A DNA stretch of 64,000 bases, from positions 1,984,001 to 2,048,000 of the forward strand of contig CM031558.1 of the NCBI GenBank assembly GCA_018466975.1, given 5' to 3'. The first letter of the stretch is position 1; every line of letters begins with the position of its first letter. The DNA is from Sparassis latifolia. Taxonomy: Eukaryota; Basidiomycota; Agaricomycetes; Polyporales; Sparassidaceae. The position numbers and the translations under genes are program-made. The notes under the pieces were generated by a model. That model did not search any database. It was not told where the DNA came from and saw only the letters and a program-made list of their open reading frames with translations. Below, in pieces: positions 39,629 through 51,180 of this stretch.

Positions 39629-41240
39629 TAGATCGAGTACTAAGCTGTCAAGTTCGCAAAGGATATATGCATCGCCATAATTTCACGAAACAATAATGAG
39701 AGGTTTGAGATATCTTGCACGCATTTTGCAATTGAGAGCCTTCTCTATTTAAGTGTTGCGAATGAGGATGAGAGCTCCATGAATAAAATTGTAGTCGCAA
39801 ATTGTATGATCATGTTCATGCTCAAAACAAATCACAGCTTAGATATGAGCTTCATAGACTTTCAAATAAAGTGTCATGAGCTGGTCTGAATGCTTCTGCA
39901 ATGCAATGGTGCAACATGCAATAAAATCAGTGGTAGAGAGAATTGAAGTCAGAGGGGGCTGGAGATATGTCACTTTAAAAATGTTAAGTGGAATGATAGA
40001 ATGAACTCCAGTAACTGCAAAATAGGGTGAACAACTCATGTGATGTCGGATTGTAATTCTCTTGGACCAAAAGACAGAATGTGCAACTTGTGACCACTTT
40101 TTCACATCACCATCAGCTGTTTTGAATAGCACTTGTCGGATATCAAAGTGAGATCACTCGACAATGCTGTTTGCTCACAAATTGCAGCCACTCATGCAAA
40201 TATGACTGATATGATATGAGCTATTATCTGTAACTATTTCACTTATAATCTCAAAATAGGATCCAGTCGGTCTTAGTATATGACATGGGTATCGCCAATC
40301 CACATGAGTTGTAAGTATGGGTATCTATAAGTATGGATGTGGGTCAGCAGTGAGTAACTCATGAAAACTCATGGGCCATCTTATGGGTTTGTTATAAACA
40401 TAGGGTTCCAGAAGTATGATGGTGACATAACTATATAGTACCTCTATTAGATAATTCAAACCTGGTATCACACACAGCTCAGAAGACCCATCTCATCACT
40501 CCAATAGCATGGCAGGTAATGGCACAAAGACTTGCCTACTGCTATTGTACTATGACTTCCACACTGTAACCCATAAAATACCCATGATGGGTCTCGACCT
40601 CTACAGACTCATAGCTGACCCATACCCAACTCGTATAAAACCCATACCCATGTGATGGGTATGGGTTTTTCATAAGTGTGGGTATACCTTGTCAGACTCA
40701 TGCTAGACACTAGTTGGTCTTCAAAGCTATAGTTATGTTAGCCAACAATCAGAAAAATGTCTCAGCTTCTGAGCACATCTATACAACTTCAGTAACAAGT
40801 TTCAAATGGTACACCATCACATAGGCACTTCAACTGAAAAGCAGTGCTAGCTGGTGGTATGGCTTTTAGATGACTTTAGCCATCACCAGAATAGGAAGTC
40901 ATGGCTTGACATCTAACAGGAACTCCAAAGATGCTGTCATTTATTACAAAGTGAAGCCTGTAAGCCTTTTAATACTGTTTGAAACTTAGAGCAGCAGTTG
41001 CATTACCAGTCTTGAAGTTTAGCAAGATACATACAACCATTCTGATGGTCTGTGAACATTCTGAGAAGTCCAGCATCAGACTTGCCATTTCTCTGTGTAA
41101 TATATATGCAATGAAGTAGAATACTCACACAGACACATCCCTTTGACATTACAACCTCCCCACCACTGACCAATGCAGTACTCATAAGACACCGCTGCTT
41201 TATGGCAGCACAGACTACATCCTTCCTAGACAGAACCCTT
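39629..41240. other. AT-rich region with CCCATAC/GTATGGG motif cluster
   Basis: No gene was recognised. Between about 40275 and 40690 the words ATGGGTAT, GTATGGG and ACCCATACCC recur in both orientations, including an exact ACCCATACCCATGTGATGGG-type inverted arrangement near 40650. This may be the remains of a foldback element. Confidence 0.4.
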
Positions 41241-41760
41241 ACCACATCAGGAAAACCCAACTTTCTCTTATGGACTTATTTAGACTTTTGGGTCTGACAA
41301 CCCTTATTTAAGGCCATAAGTGTTCAAATAAGTCGAATTTCAGACACTCAGAGAATATGCCTTAAGCCCTTTTTGTCCTTATGTCCTTAAATAAGGACTA
41401 TAAGTTCATTTAAGTTATTTAAGTGCCCTTTTAAGGAAAAGTGGGGTTTTCCTGATGTAGTGCATATTTTAGTATACATTTGTGACTGTTCCTCGGCGCA
41501 CTTGCTCACCTACTTGCAGTATAAATACACAGATTTCATCATCATCAAATATTCTGCTGTTCATCCTCATTCAAGCTCAAAAAGATTGTAAATATGCCAC
41601 AAAGGATACCTACAAAGTAGCTAAATGGTGGGACCAAAAATGAATGGTCAGGCATAGTACATGAGCACCTGTGCAGAGCCTCCAATGGAGTCAGGGAATG
41701 GGGCTTGCGCCGCTACAATCTAAATAAGTCCCTAAGAAAAGTTGGGTTTTCCCGATGCAC
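41241..41760. mobile_element. MITE remnant(s) with three copies of one terminal motif
   Basis: ACATCAGGAAAACCCAACTT at 41244 is repeated in inverse at 41430-41462 (…GTGGGGTTTTCCTGATGTAG) and again at 41721-41760 (…AAGTTGGGTTTTCCCGATGC). The outer pair shares about 38 bp including GGACTTATTTAGA. This suggests one MITE inside or beside another. Target duplications could not be fixed. Confidence 0.6.
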
Positions 41761-41910
41761 ATTCTGTAGACATTTCGTACTATACATACGTGGAGTAATG
41801 AGCAAGCTAATGTGACTTCTGTAGCAGAATTTCCCGACACTCGAAATAAATATCGGGATTCTCACGACTCTTGACTGTAAAGTAAGTTCCTCCGGCGTGG
41901 TATCCGAAGT
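41761..41910. other. spacer before F-box copy 2
   Basis: No feature was recognised. Homology to the first F-box locus starts at about 41911. Confidence 0.4.
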
Positions 41911-44045
41911 TTGCAGCATGCCACTTTGAGTCAAGTGCAACTTGAACAAGACAAGGTCTGACCGTCTTCATCCAGTGGGTTTGCATCTTATCCTGAATCC
42001 CGGTTACCTCTGCATAGTTAAAGGCGGACATCCTCTTCATCCGATCCGAATCCGATCCCCGATCTAGCGTACTTTATGTTGTATGGAGCATCTTGAAGAC
42101 TCCAATGGTGCGTTCGGATTGAGGTTAACACCCCTGCAGCCTCATGACATGTCTTGTTCTGCCAGACCCAACGGGCAGCCGTAGCTTGGTAATATCAGCG
42201 GGTGATTTTACACCAGTTGCGGATGAGCAACGCACCTCTGAATGCCAGAACGCCAAGCATCCAATACACAGGCTTCCCGTCGAACTTCTGACAGAAATTT
42301 TCCTCGATTTGACTTATTCCTATCCACATTATTGGTCTGGTGCTTACGTATCTCTTGGAACTGCTCCGCTTCTGTTATGCAGGGTATGTAGCTTGTGGCG
42401 CCGAGTCGCACTCAGGACGCCTGCCCTCTGGTGCTGCTTCAGTCTCACCTACGCCTCATCCTTCTTTCCTTTCATTGGTCCAAAGTTGATGCAACATTGG
42501 CTTCAATGCTCCGGCTCGCTTCCTCTCCGCTTCACGTTTGCTTGGTATCAAGATTACAGACCTGCAAACCACATATCCGACGATGTCATTGTAGAAATGT
42601 TCCGTATATTCGCAGAATACATTACCCGCTGGGAAGAGGTCACTATATCGACACATACTCCGTTGTCACAACTTGCACAGCCTAGTTCTCCTGCACCTCT
42701 CCTCCGTGTCTTACGTCTAGAGGGCCCAGAGGTCGGCCGCGTGATGCCGTTACCTTTCACATCTGCTCCCCAACTTCGCTCTCTCCGTTGGTTTTTTTCC
42801 GAGAGGATTTCGGGCCCGCTGCAGTCCATTAGAGGCGTTCCTTGGGCACAGCTAACGGAGCTGCAGCTGGACAACGCGCTGTCTTTATACCAGTGTTTCA
42901 AGCTCTTGAGGATGTGTCCCGCACTAGTTCAGTGCTGCCTTCTGGTCAGCAATGCGGACCACAATAATTTTCCCGAAAACTTGAGGATAACACATTCTAC
43001 TCTGCGCGACTTCGCGATCACAGTATTCACTGATACTTCTCCACTTCTCCAATCCCTTGTACTCCCTGCACTGCAGAAATTCGAGGTGGAGAACCACCTC
43101 GATTACCTGCATTCGGTCCTAGTCCTTACGCCATCCATTCAAGGCGAAATGATGGCCCTCCTGTCGAGGTCGGCGTGCATTCTCAAAACTCTCCGGATGA
43201 CAAACATGACGCTCACTTCAGCGGAATTAATTGATTGTCTTACGCAAACAGGTGCCGAGCTCGAGGAGTTTAGGTTGGCGTATTCACGACGGTGGCCGGT
43301 GGTCACAGATGGTGTACTTGAGCGGCTCACGTACCGAGCCCCACCCGTCGCTCCGTGTCTGTGTCCCAATCTCAAGTGCCTGGATTTGGACGGTTGTTTG
43401 AGTTCAACAGATGGTGTGCTCGCCGCGATGATCGAGTCGCGGTGCCGCGGGCCATCTGTCATAGCGCGACCAGTGGTCTCGCTACAAAAATGCTCTGTGG
43501 TCCTGTCTCGTGCGCAAGACGTGGACATGGATGCAATGATGAGATGGAGGGATAATGGGTTGGCGATGGATGTCAGGGTGCAACCTGTTGAGGAGGATGA
43601 CGATGTAGGCATACTGTCCGTTTTAGCTTCATCGCATAACTGACGATGAGTTCCAGGAAGAGTACTACTGATAAGAACATTTTGGCTCCTCCTGCGCAGA
43701 ATCTTTTCTTTCAACAAGAAAATGTTTGTTAGGTTTTGGTTTATGTCTGCAGAGATGGAACAATTACTATCATCCCCGAATAGCAAAATATTCTCCTCCA
43801 CCAGTCTATGCACTCGTCTCTCTTGTGATTCGTATCCAGCTCGATATCTTTTCGTGGACAAGATAATCCTTACGGCCTTTAGTTTGCGTCCGCAAAGACA
43901 AAACAATTGCTACGATCCCCGGATACCAGCGTATTCACATGTCCTATGCTTTTCTTTTCTTTACAATCGTCCGTCGGGGCCTCTCGTGATTCGTATTCAG
44001 CTTGATATCCCACTACTGTGTCTACCGTGTATTTCCTAGGCAAAA
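41911..44045 (+). repeat. segmental duplication, copy 2 (F-box locus)
   Basis: Direct-orientation partner of 2935-5042, see that entry. It ends at the same CTAGGCAAAA string. The distance between the copies, about 39 kb, is almost entirely transposon-rich DNA plus the GMC and GH17 genes. Confidence 0.9.
42144..43643 (+). CDS. F-box protein, copy 2 (full length)
   Basis: Intronless 499-residue frame starting MTCLVLPDPTGS. F-box-like motif HRLPVELLTEIFLDL (about residues 42-56) and CRVCSLWRRVALRTPALW. The Leu-rich C-terminal half is as in copy 1 but continues through a further 37 residues with an acidic stretch (VEEDDDVGI) before TGA at 43641-43643. One extra codon (Gln in LSQLAQ) distinguishes it from copy 1. 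The likely role is substrate receptor of an SCF ubiquitin ligase; the target is unknown. As the longer and undamaged copy it is the better candidate for the functional gene. Confidence 0.85.
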   Translation: MTCLVLPDPTGSRSLVISAGDFTPVADEQRTSECQNAKHPIHRLPVELLTEIFLDLTYSYPHYWSGAYVSLGTAPLLLCRVCSLWRRVALRTPALWCCFSLTYASSFFPFIGPKLMQHWLQCSGSLPLRFTFAWYQDYRPANHISDDVIVEMFRIFAEYITRWEEVTISTHTPLSQLAQPSSPAPLLRVLRLEGPEVGRVMPLPFTSAPQLRSLRWFFSERISGPLQSIRGVPWAQLTELQLDNALSLYQCFKLLRMCPALVQCCLLVSNADHNNFPENLRITHSTLRDFAITVFTDTSPLLQSLVLPALQKFEVENHLDYLHSVLVLTPSIQGEMMALLSRSACILKTLRMTNMTLTSAELIDCLTQTGAELEEFRLAYSRRWPVVTDGVLERLTYRAPPVAPCLCPNLKCLDLDGCLSSTDGVLAAMIESRCRGPSVIARPVVSLQKCSVVLSRAQDVDMDAMMRWRDNGLAMDVRVQPVEEDDDVGILSVLASSHN

Positions 44046-44356
44046 GTTGCTAACATTGATCTCCAATGTCGTCGAATAACGACCATTATTTAATTCCTGT
44101 CTTCGCATGATCCGATTCGCAGGTAAGAGTAGAATAGTAGGCACAACAAACAACAGCTCGTAAGTAGTAGGAACACATCCACGCAAATACTCAAACAAAG
44201 GGGGTAGCATGAACACTGGTATACGAGATGTACTATGCATCTCAAGTCAGCCTGGCGCACCCCGCCCCCAGATCTAATTGTACACGGCCCCGCTCCGCCC
44301 CGGCAAGCGCATTGCACCTGCGTGCAATCGCCCGCCCGCCATCGCCATGCAGTAAA

Positions 44357-47005
44357 TCAACCGGCAGGATCGCTCGTTGCGGGCCGCCGTGTCTGCATCG
44401 ACGCACGCTTATGCTTCTTGAGCACCTTCGCTGCGTGCCGCTCGTCCTCGTGTGCAGCCAGCGTATCTCCCCGCCGAGCCTTCGATGGCAGCGTGTGGCT
44501 CCGCGTCACACTCACCGCAGAGCTCTCCGTGCGCGACGGCGGCGATTCAAGTACGGGTGACAGCCCGGCCGCAGGCTGCAATTTATCTGTCGGCGCACCA
44601 AATCGGGACGGGAGAAAAACAAATCAGCGTCGCGATCGGAAATCGGGACCAGCGCCCACAGGGCGCACACGCACTCACCGCCGCCCGCACGCTCCGTGGT
44701 CGTGCGCCGTCGCGTGATGCGGCGCATCGACGCGTCCTTGTTCACGAGCTTCCACCCGCCGGGCTGCTCCTCGTCCGAGCTCGGCATGATGTCGACGGGC
44801 TCGCCGAGCGCCGTCGGGCCCTCGGCGGGCCGCGCGGGCGGCGACGGGATGTCAAGCATGAACCAGTCCTGGTGCGCGATCAGGAACTCGAGCACGTCTT
44901 GGCTCAGTTGGTGCTCGGGCGGCGAGAGCTCATGGCTCGGGTGCGCGATCAGGGCGGGTCGGAAGATCACCGCGAGGTCTGTGGGGGAGAGGGTTAGGTG
45001 GAACGCGGTGTGTCAGTTTTAGTGCGTCAGCGGCACGGACGAGGAGCGGGGAGCGCACGCACTCTTCGCGGTCATGAGGTTCTTGTCCGCCTTGCGCGCG
45101 AACACGGAGAGGAGGTCGAGCACGTATAACAGTAGGTACTGGTTCGCGCGCGGCATCGACCGGATCAGCCGCTTGTACGTCGCGATCACCTCGTCCTGGT
45201 TGTGGGGGTTCTTCGCTGGAGAGTGCCGTCAGTCGCGCTACATCGTGGCTGCACGCCACGGCTCACCGAGGGCATCGCGGAACTGGGCTCGAACGTCAGC
45301 CGTGCACCGCATCAGACATGTGCAGCACTCACATAATGGTACATGTCGTGGGGTATCACAGATTCCTGTGCAGCACGTTCAGCGGTCACCAGGAGGAGGC
45401 AGGACGCAGACGTACGGGCATTTGTGTGAGAAATCTCCGGAACACGCTCGCGACGTCGTGCGTCGTGTAATATTCCTTTTTCCAATCAATGTTCTTTCCG
45501 TACTGCCCCAAAATTAGGAAGAAAAAAAATAAGTCGCGCCCAGTGCAACACGCAACTACTAGCACGCACTCGCGGCGGAGACTCAAACTGCGCCTGCAGC
45601 TCGCGCATGCGCTTGTTCGAACCATTCACGCGAAACGTACCCTCCACCTCCGTCGCTGACTCAAACGCATCAGTGGGATAACATAGGTAACGCTTCGGAA
45701 ATGTGCGCACCGGTTTCCTTGAGGTAGAGCCCGCACTTGGCGACGACGACGGGGATGTACCCCCACACGTACAGCTCGCCGTTGGCATTCGCGGTGGAGA
45801 TCTGCACGCTCGCATACTTAAGACTCTCCTTCAGTGGCTTGCCGAACACTACGTTCTCCCCTGCTACAGGAATGGGTGTTAGCGATTACGAAGTGGACAA
45901 GAGGGACACGGCATCGTCTGTGGAGCCTGCACCGGGGAGAAGCTAACGATGAAACATGAGAGTGAAACAAAGTTCACAGAAGAAAAATTGAGGCCAGATG
46001 GACTGATGCGAGGTATCAAAATTCCAGAGAGCCCAGAACTACTCGGAGGGAGTCGCTCCAGAACTTGAGACAGTACACCATACCCACGTCCGTGAATATT
46101 AAACCACGAGACGGGCACCTTTAGTATGATAAGAACATCCATCAACAGTAGACTCCGACGTCCAGAGCAATAGATCATGCAGCAAGGGAAACTGAGAGCA
46201 GAAAGTCACGTTCGCGATAACCGGCATAGCGAGGTCAATTATGCCAACCAGGAGACTGCAATACCGCGGAGGTCACGATCGGCTCAGAGGGCGCCGTGCT
46301 ACCATCGGGAGTACGGAGTCCACCGCTGCGGATCGTAAGGAAAATGCATATGCGCGCAAGTCGCATAGAGGTTGATGCGCCCATCGAATACAGGACCGGA
46401 AGAAAATCGCACAGGCAGTCGTAGCACCAGCAAGAGCATAGAGATGTCGCCTAAGTGGGTCGGGCAACAGCATGCAACCAAGAAAGTCACAAAATATTCT
46501 GTCAAAATGATAACTTCCATACGAGCCCGGGTGGGTCATAACGCACTGAAACAGTGAAGCATACGCAACAGAACGCCAGCCGGACCATAATCGACGAAGA
46601 CAATGGGACTGTGCATCTCATCATAATACAAGTCCATAGCGAGCAGATCAGAGTCCTTCCCGGCGGCTGTCAAGCCACGGGATACTGCGAAGGACCCTCA
46701 ATGTAGCGTAGCTTAACTGCAATCATGCAGACAGTACGCTGACGCATCATCGAGGGTCTGACTACGACATGAATATCCCGACGTCAGCAGGTGTATCCCG
46801 ATTCGCATCGGCGGGCGACGCTCCACAGTCCGCGCGTGCAGACAGACGAACAACGCCGTACCCAAGTCAAAGAAGACAGTAGAAATAACGGGGACTCGCC
46901 TTTCTTCTCCTCAGCCTCCTTTTTGGCGCGCTGTGCGAAGGTGAAGGTGTTCCACCAGGACTTGAGGCTGGCCTTGGTGGGCGGGTGAGAATCGTTTGCG
47001 GTCAT
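44357..47005 (-). CDS. RhoGAP domain protein
   Basis: Nine exons: 47005-46900, 45863-45711, 45655-45570, 45502-45416, 45365-45333, 45282-45267, 45215-45063, 44978-44679 and 44586-44357. They encode 387 residues. The N-terminus has the conserved SLKSWWNTFTFAQRAKKEAE. The RhoGAP domain follows (about residues 50-250): YIPVVVAKCGLYL, GTFRVNGS with the catalytic arginine finger, DVASVFRRFLTQMPE, and NLAVIFRPALI. The rest is a polar tail with SR/Thr-rich patches (RRITRRRTTTER) and a basic C-terminus. RhoGAPs switch off Rho/Cdc42/Rac GTPases and so shape polar growth. The first intron is about 1.04 kb and appears to start with GC rather than GT (AAAG|GCGAGT), matching the GC-AG minor class. Upstream in-frame codons exist beyond 47005, but this ATG opens the conserved N-terminus. 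Confidence 0.92.
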
Positions 47006-47736
47006 GAGGGGCGCGGGGAGCTGGTTCGGAGAGAGGCGATGGATGGAGCCTGTTGTGTTTGAGCGTCGGCGGTGGCCCCTTGGGAGAAGCCCCAGGAGGG
47101 GTCGGCGTCGGCGTGAGGCCAGGGTAGTGTTACTGTCCAGAACGAGTCCCACGGCTGTGTCTTCTCCCGGTCTCCTCTCGCTCGCTCGTGCGTACGGTCG
47201 TTGTCCCAGAAGATGGCCGCAGCGTCGTTCAGACAGAGAGAGAAAGAGCAGACGACGTGGGGGAAAACGGAGATGAGGATGGACGAGGACGAGGACGAGG
47301 AGCAGGCGGCGGCGGCATCGCGATCTGTACGCCAAACACGCAGCCATCTCGTCCCCCATGACCTTGCCGCAGCCACTGACGAGTTGTTTCAACACAGCTC
47401 TCGTTCTTTCTCACTGCAATATCTTCTGCCCGCAAACTCGTCTCTCAACAAGAATATTCACTTGATCTACACGACGTACGTCATCCGCAGGCGGCATATA
47501 TGCTACTTATCCCACATTCACCACCTCGCCCTCTAATTCAACTGTACCATAACACGGTATAAAATATAACGTACGAAGGAGACAAAATAAACGAACGAAC
47601 GTGCCGGAAACATTATCCGAACCAAGAAAAATATTCCAAGACACTGCGCTTCAAAAACAACCGCTATTCAATGGTGCACCAAAACGCAAGCTCGAAGAAC
47701 ATCAACGTACAGCAGCGCTCCACAACCACGACCGAT
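47006..47736. other. RhoGAP upstream region
   Basis: The 5' flank of RhoGAP and 3' flank of the next minus-strand gene. Frames here have low complexity (Ser/Arg-rich) and were not judged genes. Confidence 0.4.
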
Positions 47737-49527
47737 TCATACAAGTCCCCGTCCGCCCATCCGCACCGTATCCCCGACCGCCCGTACGAGCTCCTCCCAC
47801 AGCGTGCCGAGCACACCCTTGCCCTCCGCCGCCCTAAGTCGCCGGCGCACCCCCTCCGCGGCGGCCACATGACCCACAACTGGCGTCTTCGCGCGCCGGC
47901 GGCGGAAGAAGAACGACAACACGGGAAGCGCGATGCAGAATACGACGAACGCAGTGAGCTTCGTGCGCGGTGGCGCGAGAAGCGCTGCGAGCCACGCCCG
48001 GGCGAGGGCTACGATGCTCTGCTGGCCCGCTGCGCGCTGCGCGAGCTCTCGCTCTGCGGTAGCGTCCAAGTGCGCGCGAGAGTGCGGACGGCGGGCAACC
48101 GGGTGTGCAGGCATGCCGGGCGGTGTTGACCTCTCGGGTTGGAGCACAGAGCGCGCGGGCGGCGATGCCGCGCCCCAGACGTGCTCTATGGGATCCTGTC
48201 TCTTCGTCTCTGTGCGGCTCCGCGAGCGGGGCCGGCGCGCGGAGGTGGGAGTGATGGTGCGTGATGTTGTTGTAGAGGATATGGACTGGGTGGAAGTCGA
48301 GTTCGTCAGGGTGCTTGTAGGGGTGAGCCCTGCGAGCCGCCCGGGGCGGGGTGTGCGCGGTGTGGCGGTGTGGGTGGATGTGCTGGAGGAAGAGGTGGAA
48401 GACGCATTTGATAGGGCTGGTGAGGGGGAGCGCGATGGGTAGGAGAGCTTTGGGGATGCTGAAGGGAGAGGGGTAGAGGCGCGCATGGTGAGCGTTTGCG
48501 CCCGCAGGTTTTGAAGCGACGTGAGCATGTACTGAAAAAGATGAGGGTAAGTCTTGCAAGATCAAACACTACACCCGAATGCAAGTGTACAAGATCAGAG
48601 CAAACTGAGCAGCTATGATGATCATTTCCAGCAGAGATAGCACAGTGCGAAGATAGACGTGACATCACTCTTCATACACGAGCGAGAAGCAGGAACTCCC
48701 GAGGATGTCTGAACCGGAGGGGTACGCTCAGAACTACTCGTTACTGTGAGCACAATCACTATTCCCCGTGCTGCAGCCTCGGACAGAAGTCGTCTATCCA
48801 CTCCCTTCCAACCCTTAGTTATAGGACAGAACAAAAAGCGTACCTTGCGCGTTTCCGCAGGAAGCTGACGCTCGTACTGCAAGAAATCTTCTGCGTAATC
48901 CCACTCCTCCAGGCGCGGGAGTACGTGCAGACAATAGAGCTCCAAGACCTTCGCATAACCTTCGGACTTATCGGAGTCCTGTGCCGGAATGTGTCTAGCG
49001 AGCCAATCTTCTATCATACCTCGCCCAACATGGGTGCACTCGAGTTTGAGACTCGCAAGGGCGAGGGTCACGAGTATCTGTGCAGGGAGGAACGCCGACG
49101 ACGGCTTTTGGAACGGCGTGGAGGGGGTGAAAAGCTGAAGAGAGCGTGTGTGCACCGTGGCGAGGAAAGACTCTGGCGAGAGCATAAGGTTCGCCCTGAG
49201 CGACTGCGGGAATGAGTCCAAGTCGTGCGTGGGTGGCGGAGACGCATACAGCGTCGTCTCAAACGTTACACGTAGAATATCCCATTTCCGGCGTTGCGTG
49301 GAGATCGCGTCTGGCGCTGGCGAGACAGGCGGGTAGATGATGGCAAAGGCAGACAAGAGCAGGGAGTGGGTCAAAGCGACATTACGCTGGAGAAACGCCC
49401 GCGCTGCGCGGGGGTAGAGCGAGCGGAGGGTGGCTAGTGTCGAGTCGGCCGAGGTCGACGACGAGCTCGCCTTCAAAGAGAGCGTCTGGGGCGTGCTCGT
49501 CGCTGTCGTCGTCACGGCTGTAGGCAT
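47737..49527 (-). CDS. tail-anchored helical protein, possibly peroxin 26-like
   Basis: Two exons, 49527-48844 and 48531-47737, joined across a 312-bp intron, giving 492 residues. The N-terminal part is all-helical, TPR-like: TLATLRSLYPRAARAFLQRN, AHTHS-like LTHSLLLSAFAII, RRKWDILRVTFETTLYA, then ILVTLALASLKLECT, MIEDWLARHIPAQD, VLELYCLHVLPRLEEWDYAEDFLQY. The middle is Ser/Thr/Pro-rich and disordered. Near the C-terminus a single hydrophobic segment (LTAFVVFCIALPVLSFFF) followed by RRRR is a classic tail anchor. This layout recalls fungal Pex26/Pex15-type peroxisome receptors and a conserved Agaricomycete family, but the link is by layout only. The start at 49527 (MPTAVTT) is chosen because the helical domain follows directly. 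Confidence 0.7.
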
Positions 49528-51180
49528 GCTTGGAGACGAGGTGGAAGAAAGGGAACAGCGGCGGAAGGACTTTGGTGAAACCCGCAGGCTCCGAGTCTCA
49601 CCTGATTCTTTCAAATGGGAAGAGTTGCCGGATCCGGAGCCTGCTTTCTCACGTGCCACGTGAGCCGCTTCATATGTCCTGGCAGTGGCCGTCGCCGAGA
49701 TCACCTTCACAGTCGCATGATATGCTGCTGCTCTTCGTGTAACGTTCACTATTCATGACTACGTGCAAGGAATACCTTACCTAAGTCTGACCGTCCGAAA
49801 GGGCGAATTCACGTCCGTATAATGTAACTGCATCGTCGAAAGTTTCCCGACGAAGTCACTGACGTGGATCCCTGTCCAATATCTACCATTCTTTATATGA
49901 GAGTACGGTGTCCATATTAAAGTCAGACGCGTACAGTCCATCAAGCTTTCAAGGCGTGTTGAACCACGACAACTTCGATTATGAACGTGGATCCGCCGGA
50001 CCGCCGTTCCCTCCCAAGGGACGGCGGTGAGCCGCGATGTCGTTTTGTCTTGTTCTTCAAAATACTCATAGCTATAATATAATTCACAGGACAGGCAAAA
50101 AAACCAAAAATCCCTGTTCAAGAACATTGTCACATTTCTCGCGCTCTAGTGCCAGTACGTCAGCTACATCCAGCTCATTCATCTCCGCAAAATAATTGGA
50201 AGGTGTTTGCGGTTCCACCGTTATCAGGAACACACAAGAGCTTTTCATTGACATCTGGAAGCCTGAGATGTCGGGCGGATACCGCAAGACAGAGCACTGT
50301 GGGAGTGAACAACCCACTGGTCGTAATGCAGGGTGGCCATGGATGAAGTCATTATGGATGTAAACTCACGGCCAGCCCTCCTCCCACACCACCTGAACTG
50401 ATGTGGCATATGTTCCCTACGCGGGAGAGGTAAGCGGCTACTACTTCCCTCTCAAGAGTGAATTTCTTTTGTTCATCTTGTTGGCTGGACCGATACAGAA
50501 TAAGGCGTCTTCGGTGACGCCTCGTTCTTCTCTCATCGTCTGCATCTATCGTATATACTTGCCGCGGCGCGTGGACAGCGTCGACCTGCCTCTGTGATAC
50601 GTCCCTGCCAGTGGATTATTGTGGCCCTCATATATTGTCGCGCCGGTATGGACATTTGAGCCGTCAAAAATCCAAAGTACGTTTGTTGCTCCGTACTCAG
50701 TACTCAGTCTTCAAACTTCTAGTCTGGAGACGCAAATGTTCACACTTCCATCAGTCCAAGTCGGAACACCATTCCCGCCGTCCTGCGAAGACGTATCTTG
50801 ATCGTTCGCTGAAGCGTTACAAGACAAACTTCCCCAATCCTCCAAAATTCTAATCAGTCTATGCATGTATACCATTATAACCAGAAGATCAAGTCGTCGT
50901 ACCATACAGCGTACCGGAGCACGCGTACACTCCACCGACGACATACATGGGACATACAAGATAATACATAGTAAAATCACGAAGCAGAGTTTTCAGCCAA
51001 ACCAATCCGATTCCTCCTCAGCCACTGCCAAGTGTCGGGGTCAACGCTGCGGACATAGTCATGAATGTAACACAATATAGCAGAAGAAGATCATTCAGCA
51101 TTCGTTAGTTCGTATCTGTTCGTATCTGTGTCTCCCGCACAAGACGGGACCCATAATGATTATCATAGAAATGCACGTCA
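49528..51180. other. 1.65-kb intergenic region, no recognised gene
   Basis: Only short frames without conserved features are present (for example 50611-50853 plus and 49777-50133 minus). It contains the promoter of the tail-anchored protein gene and the 3' flank of the GBD/FH3 gene. Confidence 0.4.

Noticed and set aside
47834..48565. Ser/His/Arg-rich 243-residue minus frame
   Set aside because: Out-of-frame shadow of exon 2 of the tail-anchored protein gene.
49528..49749. N-terminal extension of the tail-anchored protein from 49749
   Set aside because: The frame there begins with GTG, not ATG, and has no conserved pattern; the ATG at 49527 precedes the helical domain.
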